In this document: positions 11,061-21,413 of the stretch, piece after piece | Numbering within the stretch: the first letter of the stretch is position 1 | Layout of the letters: each line of letters opens with the position of its first letter | Assembly (NCBI GenBank): GCA_900618425.1 | Contig: UZAN01041024.1 | Span: forward strand, 26,332-50,517 | From: Echinostoma caproni | Taxonomy: Eukaryota > Platyhelminthes > Trematoda > Plagiorchiida > Echinostomatidae | Reading direction: 5' to 3' | Length of the DNA stretch: 24,186 bases | Position numbers and translations under genes: made by a program | Notes under the pieces: model-generated | Seen by the model: the letters and a program-made list of their open reading frames with translations, nothing else | What the model was told of the DNA's origin: nothing | The model's database searches: none

Positions 11061-12005
11061 GGGAGGGGAAATGAGTGTGTATTTGGGAATTTGAGGTTAA
11101 ACAACAGTATATTGCCATTGAGCACACAGACAACAGTTCAATGCGATGTGATTATTATTACGGCTTTATAGCAGCTGCGTCAGAACAACCAGAACGAAAG
11201 AAAGAAAGAAACAACGTGAACCCATCGGTTTGGCGAGAACGGTGGAACAAACGAGTGTCAGAACGGCATTCATAGTCCAGACCTAGCCGCGGGTTTTACG
11301 AATAGTCAGTCACCTGCGACTCTGTGTTTTGTTCGGTCAAATTCTGTTCTCCTTTTATGATCTCTCTCACGTTTGAGCAGTGAATGGCAGTGAAATAGAC
11401 GGGTCACACCGTGTTAGACCCATTCAGAATGAAATCTTTGGGATAGTTTGAGGTCAGTATTGCGTGTCCAAGGCTGCCATTCAGTTAGCCCCAATCGGAA
11501 ACAAAACATGATTTAGGAATTCGCTCACCTAGTCAGGGTTAAGGACAGACAGAGAAAATTTTTCGGAAGCATTTGGGACGGCTAGGGAGTGACTGTTTCC
11601 CAGTGAATTTCTATTTACACAACCCATTAGCACTATCGCTATAGCTATAGCACTATAGCTGATGAATGCCGTTCGCATTTAATCTTTATTATGACATTTG
11701 GATTGCATCCTCATGCGGACAGAAAACGCCTACAAGGATGTTCGATAGACTGGCAACAAGTTAGTTCGCAATGGAACAAGGTTGTATTTCACTGGAGACT
11801 GAGTGTGTCATTCCCAGTATACGGATTTTTATTGGATTGCTATTGGTGAGCTTCTACCCCCAGGGTTCAAGGTTAAAACCCAACCGTTCTGCTGGGCAAT
11901 TATGCTGTTGCTGGACTCAGTACCATATCTAGCTTATTGGGGCTTACTTCGTTCGCGATCTAGGTTGCTGGTTGCACGAGCAGTAGGTCTTTATGACTAT
12001 TGGAC

Positions 12006-12027
12006 CACACACACACACACACACACA
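12006..12027. repeat. (CA)n microsatellite
   Basis: Eleven CA units in the large intron. Confidence 0.9.
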
Positions 12028-13628
12028 GGTTCACACGATTACCATTTTATAAATCCTGGTTGTCTCTACAATGTAGCATTTTTTTCCACTGATTCTACTA
12101 TTCCTAGTAAATAATATTATTCTTAATCAGAACAAATAATAATGGTTTGTTTAAAAAAATTGGGCTCATCGGTTCGAAACGAAAGCGAGAAACAAGTTTA
12201 GATTCATACAATACTGAATTGGGCAGTGCTTTCTAAGTCGACAGGGAGATCAGTCACATGCGACCCGATGAGAACGCGCAGTCAATTGCTGGGCAAGTTC
12301 CCGTTGGCCGAATCTGATTTATTACTACGTTGTAAAAACTTATCGCTAGACGGTGGGAGTAAATGCTGCAGTTAGGAGAATGTTTTGACAAGTTAGTGAA
12401 GGTGTAAACCGACTCAACACCATGGCTACACTACCCTGCTAGGTACTTACTTACATACTTACCTAATTTTGCTCTTCCATTTCGTGAGTTTGAGATCACA
12501 GTTTCTATAAATAAACGACGTGCTATCAAAACTATAGAATCAAACACGCGGATGTGTGCAATGCAAAGCGTTATCGCATCTGGTCACTCTGATCGCACGA
12601 CTTCATTAGGATAGACATTTTTACCTCAACCTCAGCCTGTCAGAAAAACACTGACTGAATTGCACCAAATCACTCTAACAGAATGATATCAAACCGCCCG
12701 CATTGCGTTAAGCTTAGACTCTCTAACAGTGACACATTGTTCGCTTTATTCAAACCCGCTCACCGTCCTGAAACGCTCCATCTCCGATTTCGCTAAAACG
12801 GCACTTCCACGAATCACATCACATCAAATCAACGGACCGTTTCTGTGTAGAGCAACAGTGAGGAAAGGTCCTGCAGGATGTCCACAGTTCGTGGCTTCTT
12901 TAAGCACGTACGGTTGGAGCGAATTGTCTCACCGCCCGACCTCGGTGAACCCGAACAACTTGGGTCGTTGTTCATCCGACTGTTGCCTGTTAGAACCCGG
13001 ACACACATCAAAGTTGTAAACCACTGATACATGATCTTGATAACGCGCAATAACATCAGCACAGAACTATGCGATATCATACGGAAATGTTGGATAGTGT
13101 CGGTGTCTCTGTTTGAGAGGAAAGAGGCGGGGGGTAGAGATTGTGCTCAGATTTAACGGGACATCGATAGCAGTGATTTTCGCTTACTTGCTCTATTGCT
13201 TGTTAAACTTTCATCCATCGCAACTTGTTATCAAGGGTTATGTTTCAAAATCGCACCTGGTCGGGAGGGCAATCACGGAGTGATGAACGTTCAATGCAGC
13301 CCCCATGTTTCATTCAGTAGCACATGTTTATGTAAGTTGCGGGTAGTTGTTAGTCAAACCATCTAGCGGGGTCGGAATCTGGCCAGGAGTCTAACTTACT
13401 CCGGTCGGATCGTTGTGTAGAACTCGATCCCACCTGAAACAACCATGCTACCGAAAGTAAACTCTCTCTCTCTCGCTCGGTCTGCGAAGTTTATTACTCA
13501 ACAAATACTCCATCTAACGGCCGATCTAGCACTGTCAACTATAATTGAGCATTACGAAATTCCTCCCCAAGGCTAAAATTTTTCAAAAAATGATTCAGTC
13601 TTTATAATGAAATTATAAAAAGTTCAGT

Positions 13629-13692
13629 AGCCTCGATGGGAATCGAATGAACGGCATCTAGGAGCAAGCTCTACCAGCGGTGCTACGAGACC
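13629..13692 (-). repeat. tRNA-like sequence (degenerate tRNA-derived repeat or pseudo-tRNA)
   Basis: Read on the minus strand it opens with GGTCTCG (13692-13686) and closes with CGAGGCT (13635-13629), which pair over all seven positions counting two G:U pairs, like an acceptor stem. Inside are an A-box-like segment TAGCACCGCTGGTAGAGC (13685-13668) and a B-box-like TTCGATTCCC (13647-13638). At 64 nt it is shorter than a normal tRNA, and the anticodon and T stems do not pair properly, so a working tRNA is unlikely. A relic of a tRNA-derived SINE or a tRNA pseudogene is the better reading. Confidence 0.5.
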
Positions 13693-14051
13693 ATACTGAT
13701 AGCACTGGATCTCACCAAGGCTTTTTCACGGACTTTTCACAATTTTTACATAAGACTTCAAACTGCCAAACAAAAACTTGAACAGTCTTTATATTGTTTG
13801 CAGGCCAAGGATATAGCTTGACCATAACAGATAAGCTGAGATGAAAGAAGTGCTTTCCATTCAAAATCGGTCGACTATTAAACAGGCAGATCTTTGTGTG
13901 ATTCATTTTTATCAGAATGTATTTGTTAAGCAGACCAGTTTGGCCAATCATCAAAATTCAGTCGTGTGAACCAAAAGACGAGTTGCAATGGTTTGAGGAA
14001 TAAAAGCAGGAAGCGCGTTTTGCGCAATCCCTTTTCGAACATCATTACCAC

Positions 14052-14080
14052 CACACACACACACACACACACACACACAC
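14052..14080. repeat. (CA)n microsatellite
   Basis: About fourteen CA units in the large intron. Confidence 0.9.
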
Positions 14081-15466
14081 CAGTGCAAACAACAACTTCA
14101 ATTTCGAAGCCATCTGTTCGACTTTGGGAGCGGTACTCTCACTCTTTTTTTCCCTCCCTCAGCACGATTGTTCCCATCAACATTAATATTTGTGTGTGTT
14201 CATCCGTGTTTGTCTCTGTTTGCATTCAAGAGAGAGAGGAAGAAAGTTCATTGAAGAGAACAGCCTTGAACAGATAATAGTGAAGTGGAATGGATGGCTA
14301 GAAAAGAGTCCGCTCATTCGGTCTCTCCCGTTCATCCCCTTTCCATTTCTCGATTGCTTTTTATGATCGGAGTAGGAGTTGGTCCCCCCTCCGCCTCCTG
14401 CGACATTTCGCTTGATTTCGCTACCGGCTCGCTTGTTTTGTGCTTAGGATTCGCACATTGCGTGAAAGTCGAAAGTGACCTCAAATAGGCGAGCGCGACA
14501 GTTAGGGAGTAAGAGGAAAATCGCACCCGTGTGAAAGCATCCAACTAACCAACCACACACACACATGCATATCAACGGACAAACGGGATGAGGCTGGGGA
14601 CGTATTGGCTGACTATCTCAAACCAAAACCACCATCGTCTTTTCTTGTTTGGGGCAATTGTCCTAACGGCTAAGTAATGTTAATAGTCACGTGCAAAAGA
14701 AATGGGCAGACACGAGTGTGTTCGGAAAGAATCGCCGGGTGGTGGTACTAGTGGTGTGGGGACATGGGTTAAAGTATGACAGTTTAATGCACAACAGCAC
14801 TGGCGGTGCACATATTTATTTCATCATTCGCTTATGACAGTCCGTGGCACTGAAGCGTGGAATTGCAGGCCCAGGAGGCCCAGTTGTATGTTTCATTTAG
14901 AGCCTTGTGTGTTCGCGCGGGAGGGGGAGTCGGTATATGGGGAAAATAATGGCAATGCAAAGAATCATATCGTGTTTGATGTCCTCCTTTCCATTGCGCA
15001 ATGCATGTGCGGTGGTAGACAGATGGATTAATGGCAATCTGGGCACGGGGTTACTGGTTAACTAAGGACTCCGGTCACACGCAAACACTGTGGGAACAGG
15101 TGCATTCATGCGCCTCTGAACAGGCTGGTCAAGTCTGCCGAGAATCTGCACGTTCCATTCGTGGTGTTTCGTGTATTTCGACCGCAGCGGGGGGTTACTT
15201 AGTCTGATCAGTCCAAAATTAATTCCGGCCTATTTCAACACAATGCTTGTCACACGAAACGACCAAGATCGACGTTCACTTTTGATCACATGACCGAAAG
15301 AGGTAACACGCAAAGCCAGATGATGATTTTNTGATTTTGGTTCAAATAAAAATGATTTATCGAATCAATCAACCGATGTTCGTACGTTCAAACAGACGCG
15401 ATTGAACCCAAGCTGGGAGAAAAATATCACACCACCTTTTGCCCTCAGTTTTAAGTATGGACATAA

Positions 15467-15511
15467 CGATAATACTAATACTTTTACTATTACTATTACT
15501 ATTACTACTAC
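15467..15511. repeat. Imperfect (TAC/ATT) microsatellite
   Basis: Tandem ACTATT and ACT units about 280 bp before exon C. Confidence 0.8.
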
Positions 15512-15792
15512 CATTAATAATAGCGGCCAAATACAAACCATTCAAAATATGTAATGAAACCTTAAGATAAGTACACTAATATAACCGAAAGAATTCAGTC
15601 GACTAAATGGAAAATTTCGACACAATGAAAAAGTTTAAACTAACCTAGTAAAGTGCACCGCTTAAATTAAAAACTGATGAAATCAACAGGAAAGTACGGT
15701 GATGATTATCTGTGTACATACCCCAATACACAATGGGACGATTTATTCGAAACTTTTTCATTCCCCCGCCCCGGCGCCGTAACCCCCTGTAG

Positions 15793-16010
15793 GTGGAAGT
15801 CGTCAGGAATTTCAAGAACACTTACGCTCGCACTATGACTACAAATGTTTGAAATGCGATTACACCTCACGGACTGAGGGTCGTCTGAAACGCCACATGA
15901 AAGATTTTCATTCGGAAGTACCACCGGAAAATTTCTCCGGCAAGGCACTTCGTCCGATGCGACCAAAGCTGCAACGATGCAAACAGTGTGACTTCATGAC
16001 GGAGACCAAG
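15793..16010 (+). CDS. hb: hunchback exon C: rest of ZF1, ZF2, Cys half of ZF3
   Basis: The exon is 218 bp. It begins with GT completing codon 308 (G|GT, Gly) and encodes residues 309-380. The junction gives CHLCDFT-GG-SRQEFQEH and LRSH, so ZF1 becomes C301/C304/H317/H321 with exactly 12 residues between C and H. ZF2 follows at once (C326, C329, H342, H347; H-x4-H), starting CLKCDYTSRTEGRLKRH. A 22-residue linker leads to CKQCDFMTETK, the Cys half of ZF3 (C370, C373). The acceptor is CTGTAG at 15787-15792; the next AG (15806) gives the wrong phase. The donor is AAG|GTGGGT at 16011, phase 0. ZF1 and ZF2 correspond to the extra N-terminal fingers that many invertebrate Hunchbacks have, as far as I can judge without an alignment. 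Confidence 0.93.
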
Positions 16011-17107
16011 GTGGGTAGTGGCAGCTGGCCTGCATATTTCTGAGTGTTTTTTGGTACGTAAAAGAGTTATTACTCCTTTGCTTTAAGAGGTACCCGTGAG
16101 TAGGATAGTTGATCGACCAATCGATACATTCCTGAGGTCATCCGCTTATGATGTACGCTTTTTCCCATCGCTGCACGACTCGACCTGTTCCACGTGTTCT
16201 TGCTTTTGTCTCTATTTACTGAACCTGTACAATAGACCATAGAATATCAGTCAGGAAAAATAGANTATTGATCTTTTTCACTAACCTGCGGTCAACAGAA
16301 TGAGCAACTGTGCGTGTATGCAAGGCAGTGAGGCGGAGAAGGACAAAGCAAATATACAGACGAAGGGCCCGTTCCCAATCTCCCTCTCTCACTTGTTTGC
16401 CCTGCCCCCGTTCTTTAAACTCACCCACTCCACCGTGTTATCATAAACACCCAGCAGAAAAAAAACACTTTTGTATTGGGGAACGCGCACCTTGTCATGG
16501 CAACGTGACATCAGGGTTCCAATTTTGTTGATATTTTCTCTTTTTCATAATCTCACCCAAAAACGTGCGTATTTGAATTTGTTGTCCCTTACAATGCATT
16601 CGGGAACAGCAATTTATGGTAGGGCACATCTCGCCGCTCAGTGTACTTGTACAGAGGACATATCACGTTTGCCAGTTTGAAAAACAGCTCGCGAATAGGG
16701 TGTAAACGACGACACGATGATGCTGCTCTACAAAGGGTCACATTTCGACCCCTTCAAATAGATGGTCTTTGTTCTTTTTTTCGCGAATCAAAATATCCGT
16801 ACATTCACATGTAGCGGAGGGGATAGAGAAAAATAACAAACGTATCGTTTGATGGATTGATGGGTGCACGAAAGAATACTAGGCACGTTACTTCAGTGGA
16901 TCCGTCACATGAAAAATAAAATCGAACAAAATTTGAATAAATTATTCTTTCTGATTGTCCTGAAAATTTCGTTAATTCTAACCGAACTTTACCAGGAAGT
17001 CAAAAAAAAATAAACAAAACTGTTCTGTCACAGTGGCTAGCTGAAGCTTGTTTAGAAGTCGCTTTAAATAAACCCACAACATGTGAGTAATGGGGGATTT
17101 GATTCAC

Positions 17108-17340
17108 TTTCAAAGTGGAAATTCATCCTGTATATGGCAAATGAAGCGTGAACTGAAAAGCTAGGAAGCACTGGACAGCTGTTTTGACTTGGTTGGGTCT
17201 CATCAGCAGTGCGAATCTATCGAATCAACAGGGGATTGAACCCGGGACCTCATGGGTTAAATGCAAGCATGCTACGCCATCGGCCACCAGGCAGCTGACC
17301 AGACCGCTTTTCATATACACGACGAATTTCCACTTTGAAA
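17108..17340 (-). mobile_element. SINE-like element: tRNA-like core within inverted repeats
   Basis: The ends form an imperfect inverted repeat. The segment 17108-17148 (TTTCAAAGTGGAAATTC...GAAGCG) matches the reverse complement of 17305-17340 (CGCTT...GAATTTCCACTTTGAAA), with a small gap. On the minus strand the core has an A-box-like TGGCCGATGGCG (17286-17275) and a nearly ideal B box GGGTTCAATCCCC (17243-17231), 31 nt apart, which is the spacing of an RNA polymerase III promoter. No open frame of note is present. tRNA-derived SINEs are common in flukes, but terminal inverted repeats are not a usual SINE feature, so this may be a SINE nested in a fold-back element. I saw no clear target-site duplication. 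Confidence 0.6.
17231..17286 (-). promoter_or_regulatory. Internal pol III promoter (A and B boxes) of the SINE-like element
   Basis: The B box GGGTTCAATCCCC fits the tRNA consensus GGTTCRANYCC. The A box TGGCCGATGGCG fits TRGYNNANNNG loosely. Order and spacing are tRNA-like on the minus strand, opposite to hb transcription. Confidence 0.55.
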
Positions 17341-18612
17341 TCCACAGCACTTCGGACATCATTAGTCTAAGGAATACGAAGTTGACTTAATAGAATTTTC
17401 AATATTTTAAAGATGTGATCAAACCAGGTATGAAATCACCCAGACTAGTGGCGCTTGAAATCTGGCTTCATCGATGGCACGATACCGGCCACCGTGAAGG
17501 GCAAATCTGACCCGATTGTTCAAAGTGATCATGCTTTCATTCTGAAATGGTTAACATTTTGGGCGGGCTGTATCAGTAACAACACATGAATACCAGTCAA
17601 ATCCCCCAACCCGTACCTCAGTCTATGCAGTCATCTCCCATTCAGTAAACTTTATATCAATCCTAATTATTTACCCAGGTGTTTAATATGGTATATCAAT
17701 TCAGATGCTGTGCCTAAGTGGGCGGCGAGAGTGATTGAAGTCTTTGCCGGTCTTTTTCCATGAACTTCGCCATCATGCAAGTTTTGCAATGCATTCAAAT
17801 AAATGATATCGGGTTGATAACAGTGCCGTATACTTCAAGGAGATAGACAACCAGGAAGATCTGTTGTTTTGCTGCAGAACTATAGGCAAGGGAAGCCCAA
17901 TGGCTTTTGAAGGGCATAATCTCAACACAGCAGATGAGAAATTGACTCCAGCGACAGCGCACGTGAGAGACAGCAGCCATGGTTGGGTGCCTACATTGAA
18001 TCCCGAAGCACAGAAAAAATGACGTGACTATTCACGGTAAGTAGGTATGCGTCGCGCAGCTAAACAGTGCACGAGCCGATCAACTGTACTATCGGATACC
18101 GAAACTCATGTGTCCGGCCCCATTGCAGAAATTCCAGTAAACACAGGCTAATCCCGAACGACAGACAATCCGTATAAAAGGGAGTCACCCATTTAACAAT
18201 GTAGTAGTTAGAACAGGGTAAGGAAACGCATACAGACACACACGTATGAGTACAGAAGTCCTAAACTTAGGCCAGTTTGGCTTGGGATCAAACGTGAATC
18301 AGAAACCTCCGAGGACCGCCCCACGGTGTGTGTGTGGGTTGCGAGTAATCAGCAGATCAGAGATAGCCGACACGCATGCGTAGAACTGTGAACATATAAT
18401 CAAAAATGGATCTCATGGTATCAAGAATTTCGTGTGTCTGTATGTGTGTGAGAGAAATGGTTGCGTGTGGAGTGGGAGAGATAGTATTAGCAGCTTAGCC
18501 TTTCATTTTGTGATTTTTTGTGTAACATACACAACCTTCGAACGGTAACATTATTCATCTGCTCTCGTNCTCTCCGCCCTGGTCCCCCTTCACGTTATCC
18601 CCTGGAAAACAG

Positions 18613-20412
18613 GATGAATTTTGGCGGCATTTGCGAATCCACATCAAAGAGGACAAACGTTTGGAGTGTAATTTGTGCTGTTTTGTGACCGAGTATAAAC
18701 ACCATTTGGAATACCATATGCGCAATCACATGGGTTCGAAACCGTACAAATGTCCCAAATGTAATTATGAATGTGTGAACAAATCCATGCTGAACAGTCA
18801 TATGAAATCACATTCGAACGTCTACCCGTATCGTTGTGCAAACTGCCATTATGCGACCAAATATTGTCACAGTCTGAAACTACATTTGGCCAAACACGAT
18901 CACAAACCAGCGGTGGTGTTGAATGCGGATGGCAGTTTGCCGTCATACGACAATACAGCGGAACTGATGAGTTTACGCCGTGGTTCGAGTATTCGACATA
19001 ATTCGGCAAATACTCGCACACAGTCCTTCGGGACAAAAGGCGTGGACACTTTGGAAGGCACACATGGATTAGACCAAACACAACCACCACAGGAACAACA
19101 ACAGCAGCAACAACAACAGCAGGCGCAATCTCAACTACAACAACCCACCACAGCACAAACACAACAAACCACCTACATGAATCCCATATCTAGCATTATG
19201 CCATTCGGTGGACAAGCTCCACTGCTACGACCATTTATCCCCGGCGCAGCTTTGAATGGTCTTCCCTCAATGCCTGGGTTCGAACACCTACTCACATCGC
19301 ATAATCCGAGCATTCCATTCTCCATGAACACACCATTGACTCCGTTTTCCGGGTTGATGTTTCCAAGTGCACCAATTTTTGATTCATCTAACCTATTCCC
19401 TACATTGTTTAATCCTTCGAACAAGCCTTTCCCATTAGGATCGACGATTCCGTCGACAGCGGCGTCCCCAACAACCGCACCGATGAATGTGATCGACTCT
19501 GACACGCCCACGGCCACAAGTACAATTTCTTATACACAATTTGCTCCCAATCTTCCCGGTAGCATGATGATGGACTATTCCGACACGAATAGGACGAACT
19601 CCCTCCTCGGTAATGATTTAACGCTACCCAATCCGAACCCATCTATGATGGCTGCATTTCTCACGGCTATGCAGCAACATTCGAGTAACCTTTATTCCGA
19701 GAGCAACACACTATCGCCCCCTACCGTACTACCTCCACCACCCCCGCCACCGCCGCCTCCACCACCACCGTCTACGTTGGCCTCAATCTCCCCGTTTGGT
19801 TTAATGATGAATGGTGGCGTCAACTTCACCCCGAAGCATACCAATAAAATAGTCGAAGATCCTCCGGTTACCGAGACTCAACCAACCGAGAACTGCATGA
19901 GAACAATCAAACAGCAAAAGAACGAGAGTGAGAAACCCGAAATGATGGATATTTCGCATTCCAATGAAACAAACTCTGCGAATGATCAAACAAAATCTTC
20001 AAAAGCTCATAAAACGGGGAACATAGAACACGGGGCAAACAACGAAGGAGCACTTGATCTATCAGCCAAAGTGAACATTTTTGCTGATAGTTGTTCTGTT
20101 TCTTCTCAACAGACGGTAAAAATGAATCAAACGCGGAGAGAAGAGGACGACGTTGATCCAGCACCTAGAATATGTTTTAATCGCCATGCGGTAGAATCCG
20201 CGGATAATCAGGTTCACGCGGACGAGGCCTTGGGGTCGTTTGATTACGAATGTCGATTCTGTGAGATACGATTTCGTCAACGTGCGTTGTACGACATTCA
20301 CATGGGTTTCCACAGCCACACTGATCCTTATTTGTGCAACCGATGTGGACATCAGAGTGGTAATCCTGTGGACTTTTTCATCCACCTAGGCCAAATGGCG
20401 CATCACGCATAA
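18613..20412 (+). CDS. hb: hunchback exon D: ZF3 to C-terminus with paired C-terminal fingers
   Basis: This last exon encodes residues 381-979 and ends at TAA 20410-20412. GAT at 18613 follows AACAG in phase 0, matching exon C, and completes ZF3 (C370, C373, H386, H390). Then come ZF4 (C399/C402/H415/H419, [11 protein letters not shown]), ZF5 (C427/C430/H443/H447, [10 protein letters not shown]) and ZF6 (C455/C458/H471/H475, [11 protein letters not shown]), running into [15 protein letters not shown]. These match the middle DNA-binding fingers and following conserved box of Hunchback. A ~450-residue low-complexity region follows, with Q9 at 19096-19122, P13 at 19732-19770 and a CtBP-like A-L-D-L-S at 20050-20064. 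The C-terminus is the finger pair typical of Hunchback and related to the Ikaros dimerisation fingers: ZF7 (C927/C930/H943/H947, [10 protein letters not shown]) and ZF8 (C955/C958/H971/H977). The product should be a nuclear DNA-binding regulator. In other animals Hunchback patterns the anterior body and neural lineages and, as hbl-1 in nematodes, times development. Confidence 0.97.
   Translation, partial: DEFWRHLRIHIKEDKRLECNLCCFVTEYKHHLEYHMRNHMGSKPYKCPKCNYECVNKSMLNSHMKSHSNVYPYRCANCHYATKYCHSLKLHLAKHDHKPAVVLNADGSLPSYDNTAELMSLRRGSSIRHNSANTRTQSFGTKGVDTLEGTHGLDQTQPPQEQQQQQQQQQAQSQLQQPTTAQTQQTTYMNPISSIMPFGGQAPLLRPFIPGAALNGLPSMPGFEHLLTSHNPSIPFSMNTPLTPFSGLMFPSAPIFDSSNLFPTLFNPSNKPFPLGSTIPSTAASPTTAPMNVIDSDTPTATSTISYTQFAPNLPGSMMMDYSDTNRTNSLLGNDLTLPNPNPSMMAAFLTAMQQHSSNLYSESNTLSPPTVLPPPPPPPPPPPPPSTLASISPFGLMMNGGVNFTPKHTNKIVEDPPVTETQPTENCMRTIKQQKNESEKPEMMDISHSNETNSANDQTKSSKAHKTGNIEHGANNEGALDLSAKVNIFADSCSVSSQQTVKMNQTRREEDDVDPAPRICFNRHAVESADNQVHADEALGSFDYECRFCEIRFRQRALYDIHMGFHSHTDPYLCNRCGHQSGNPVDFFIHLGQMAHHA
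19096..19122 (+). repeat. hb: Coding polyglutamine run (Q9, mixed CAA/CAG)
   Basis: Residues 542-550 of hb, within a wider Gln-rich stretch (PPQE before, AQSQLQQ after). The mix of CAA and CAG suggests it is fairly stable against slippage. Confidence 0.95.
19732..19770 (+). repeat. hb: Coding polyproline run (P13, mixed CCN)
   Basis: Residues 754-766 of hb. All four CCN codons are used, so the run looks like a maintained protein feature and not only a slippage product. Polyproline tracts can bind WW, SH3 or EVH1 domains and may stall ribosomes unless eIF5A assists. Confidence 0.95.
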
Positions 20413-20463
20413 TTCCGGACATTCCAAAGCCACTTTCCTAACCTCCAAACAAATTGAGCACAC

Positions 20464-20471
20464 TGTACATA
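20464..20471 (+). promoter_or_regulatory. Pumilio-type RNA element TGTACATA in the hb 3' UTR
   Basis: This is an exact match to the PUF consensus UGUANAUA, 52 nt after the stop codon. The same octamer is the core of box B of the Nanos response elements in Drosophila hunchback mRNA. No GTTGT (box A) is seen just upstream. Function is inferred from position and sequence only; the octamer also occurs in introns of this window (for example 8724 and 15713). Confidence 0.5.
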
Positions 20472-20530
20472 ACTACTGTTTACTTATTGAGTAGGTAGAT
20501 CGCAAAAGACGAAATATTATGACGCCCAAC

Positions 20531-20539
20531 TGTACAATA
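20531..20539 (+). promoter_or_regulatory. FBF-type PUF element TGTACAATA in the hb 3' UTR
   Basis: It matches the nine-base UGURNNAUA form bound by nematode FBF-class PUF proteins and starts 67 nt after the octamer element. Use in a flatworm is inference. Confidence 0.4.
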
Positions 20540-21406
20540 CTCCGATTTTTTTCAAAAGGAAAATCCGCAAGCACCCGGTCAACTATAAAACTGTTCATTT
20601 TGTTGATCATCCTGTCGCATAACCTACCCCATCTTGAGTAATACACATACGAAGGATTAATTACTCACTGAAAAACGAGAACTATCCGGAACAATTGTTT
20701 AGCCTTCATTTGAATGCCACCGTGGATTCACTATCACCATTGATCTCAGTTTAAAAAGAAACATGTGCATTCTCATGAATACATTACTATACTTTTATCA
20801 ATCTTATATCGTTCTATTTCAATACTTGATGGGTATAAATCTTCTGCGACTGGACTCAATTTCTGTCTAGTTTTTCAATGAAAGTTTCATTTATACGTGA
20901 AATAATAATGTGGGCTAGATGATATTGATCCAGACTGATCATCCTTCAGATTTTATTTTCAAGTACAAATATCATTTCCTCCATTCAAAAATACAAACAG
21001 AGAGCGCTAGACTCGAATTTTGCTCTCATTATAGTTCAACAGTATTGCATGTCGATCGTCGCAGTAGGGCTTTGACGACTTTGTCGTAACCCCTGGGCCA
21101 ACTGGTTCAAACCAATATCGTAACATGTGAAAGGCGTAGACGGATGTTGAACTGATATACACCTGGCGTAAAGAAAACATGATTAGATGGGCCAAGAATT
21201 TGTGAAATGAAACACACATTCAAAAGTGTAAACATTATTTCCGTCCATAGTTCAGCGGTCGATTTGATGAATATATTAGATATGAACAATTCTAAGCAAC
21301 AGGGATACCACTTCATCTCAGTTTGTACAAACATTAAACACGTACTCTTGTATTTCATTTAATCTCTTTTTCTGCCCCGTCTGGTCACCCAATGAATCAA
21401 AGCATA

Positions 21407-21412
21407 AATAAA
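21407..21412 (+). terminator. Candidate hb polyadenylation signal AATAAA
   Basis: First canonical hexamer on the coding strand after the stop, in the context AGCATAAATAAAAG. Transcript data would be needed to show that it is used. Confidence 0.35.
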
Positions 21413-21413
21413 A

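Larger units (their letters stand above)
4076..15792 (+). other. hb: hb giant intron splitting zinc finger 1 (11.7 kb)
   Basis: This phase 1 intron runs from GTGAGT to CTGTAG and separates the Cys half of ZF1 from its His half. I found no credible coding sequence on either strand. The open frames inside are short or have no recognisable domain, and the 163-codon frame at 8959-9450 contains an N and resembles nothing I know. The intron holds several simple repeats, a palindromic element (8094-8304), back-to-back hairpins (7293-7342), a 24-nt palindrome (6846-6869), a tRNA-like relic (13629-13692) and a 709-base gap. Introns of this size in developmental regulators often hold enhancers, but nothing seen here proves one. 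Remaining stretches, including 4.6-6.1, 9.5-10.2 and 11.1-13.6 kb, show nothing I can identify. Confidence 0.85.
16011..18612 (+). other. hb: hb intron between exons C and D (2602 bp), splits ZF3
   Basis: This phase 0 intron runs from GTGGGT to AACAG and cuts ZF3 after the seventh residue following its second cysteine. It contains the inverted-repeat-enclosed tRNA-like element (17108-17340) and single ambiguous bases at 16265 and 18569. The last ~70 bases are pyrimidine-rich. I see no coding sequence in it. Confidence 0.9.
20413..21413 (+). other. hb: Probable hb 3' UTR
   Basis: AT-rich non-coding sequence follows the stop. The first canonical AATAAA I find on the plus strand is at 21407-21412, about 1 kb after the stop, with a variant ATTAAA at 21333-21338. 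Either could mark the polyadenylation region, but the real end cannot be fixed by eye. Two PUF-type elements lie in the first 130 nt. I saw no let-7 seed match (CTACCTC) downstream of the stop. Confidence 0.5.

Noticed and set aside
10142..11133. Long frames on both strands spanning 10186-10894
   Set aside because: They are mostly N from the assembly gap, and the remainder is TG/CA repeat.
12729..13019. 96-codon open frame in the giant intron
   Set aside because: There is no domain, no splice-site support in a matching phase and no known similarity. Inserting it would break the ZF1 finger.
18644..19162. Minus-strand 172-codon frame opposite exon D
   Set aside because: It is a shadow of the hb coding sequence, with its composition set by the finger codons and the Q-rich region.
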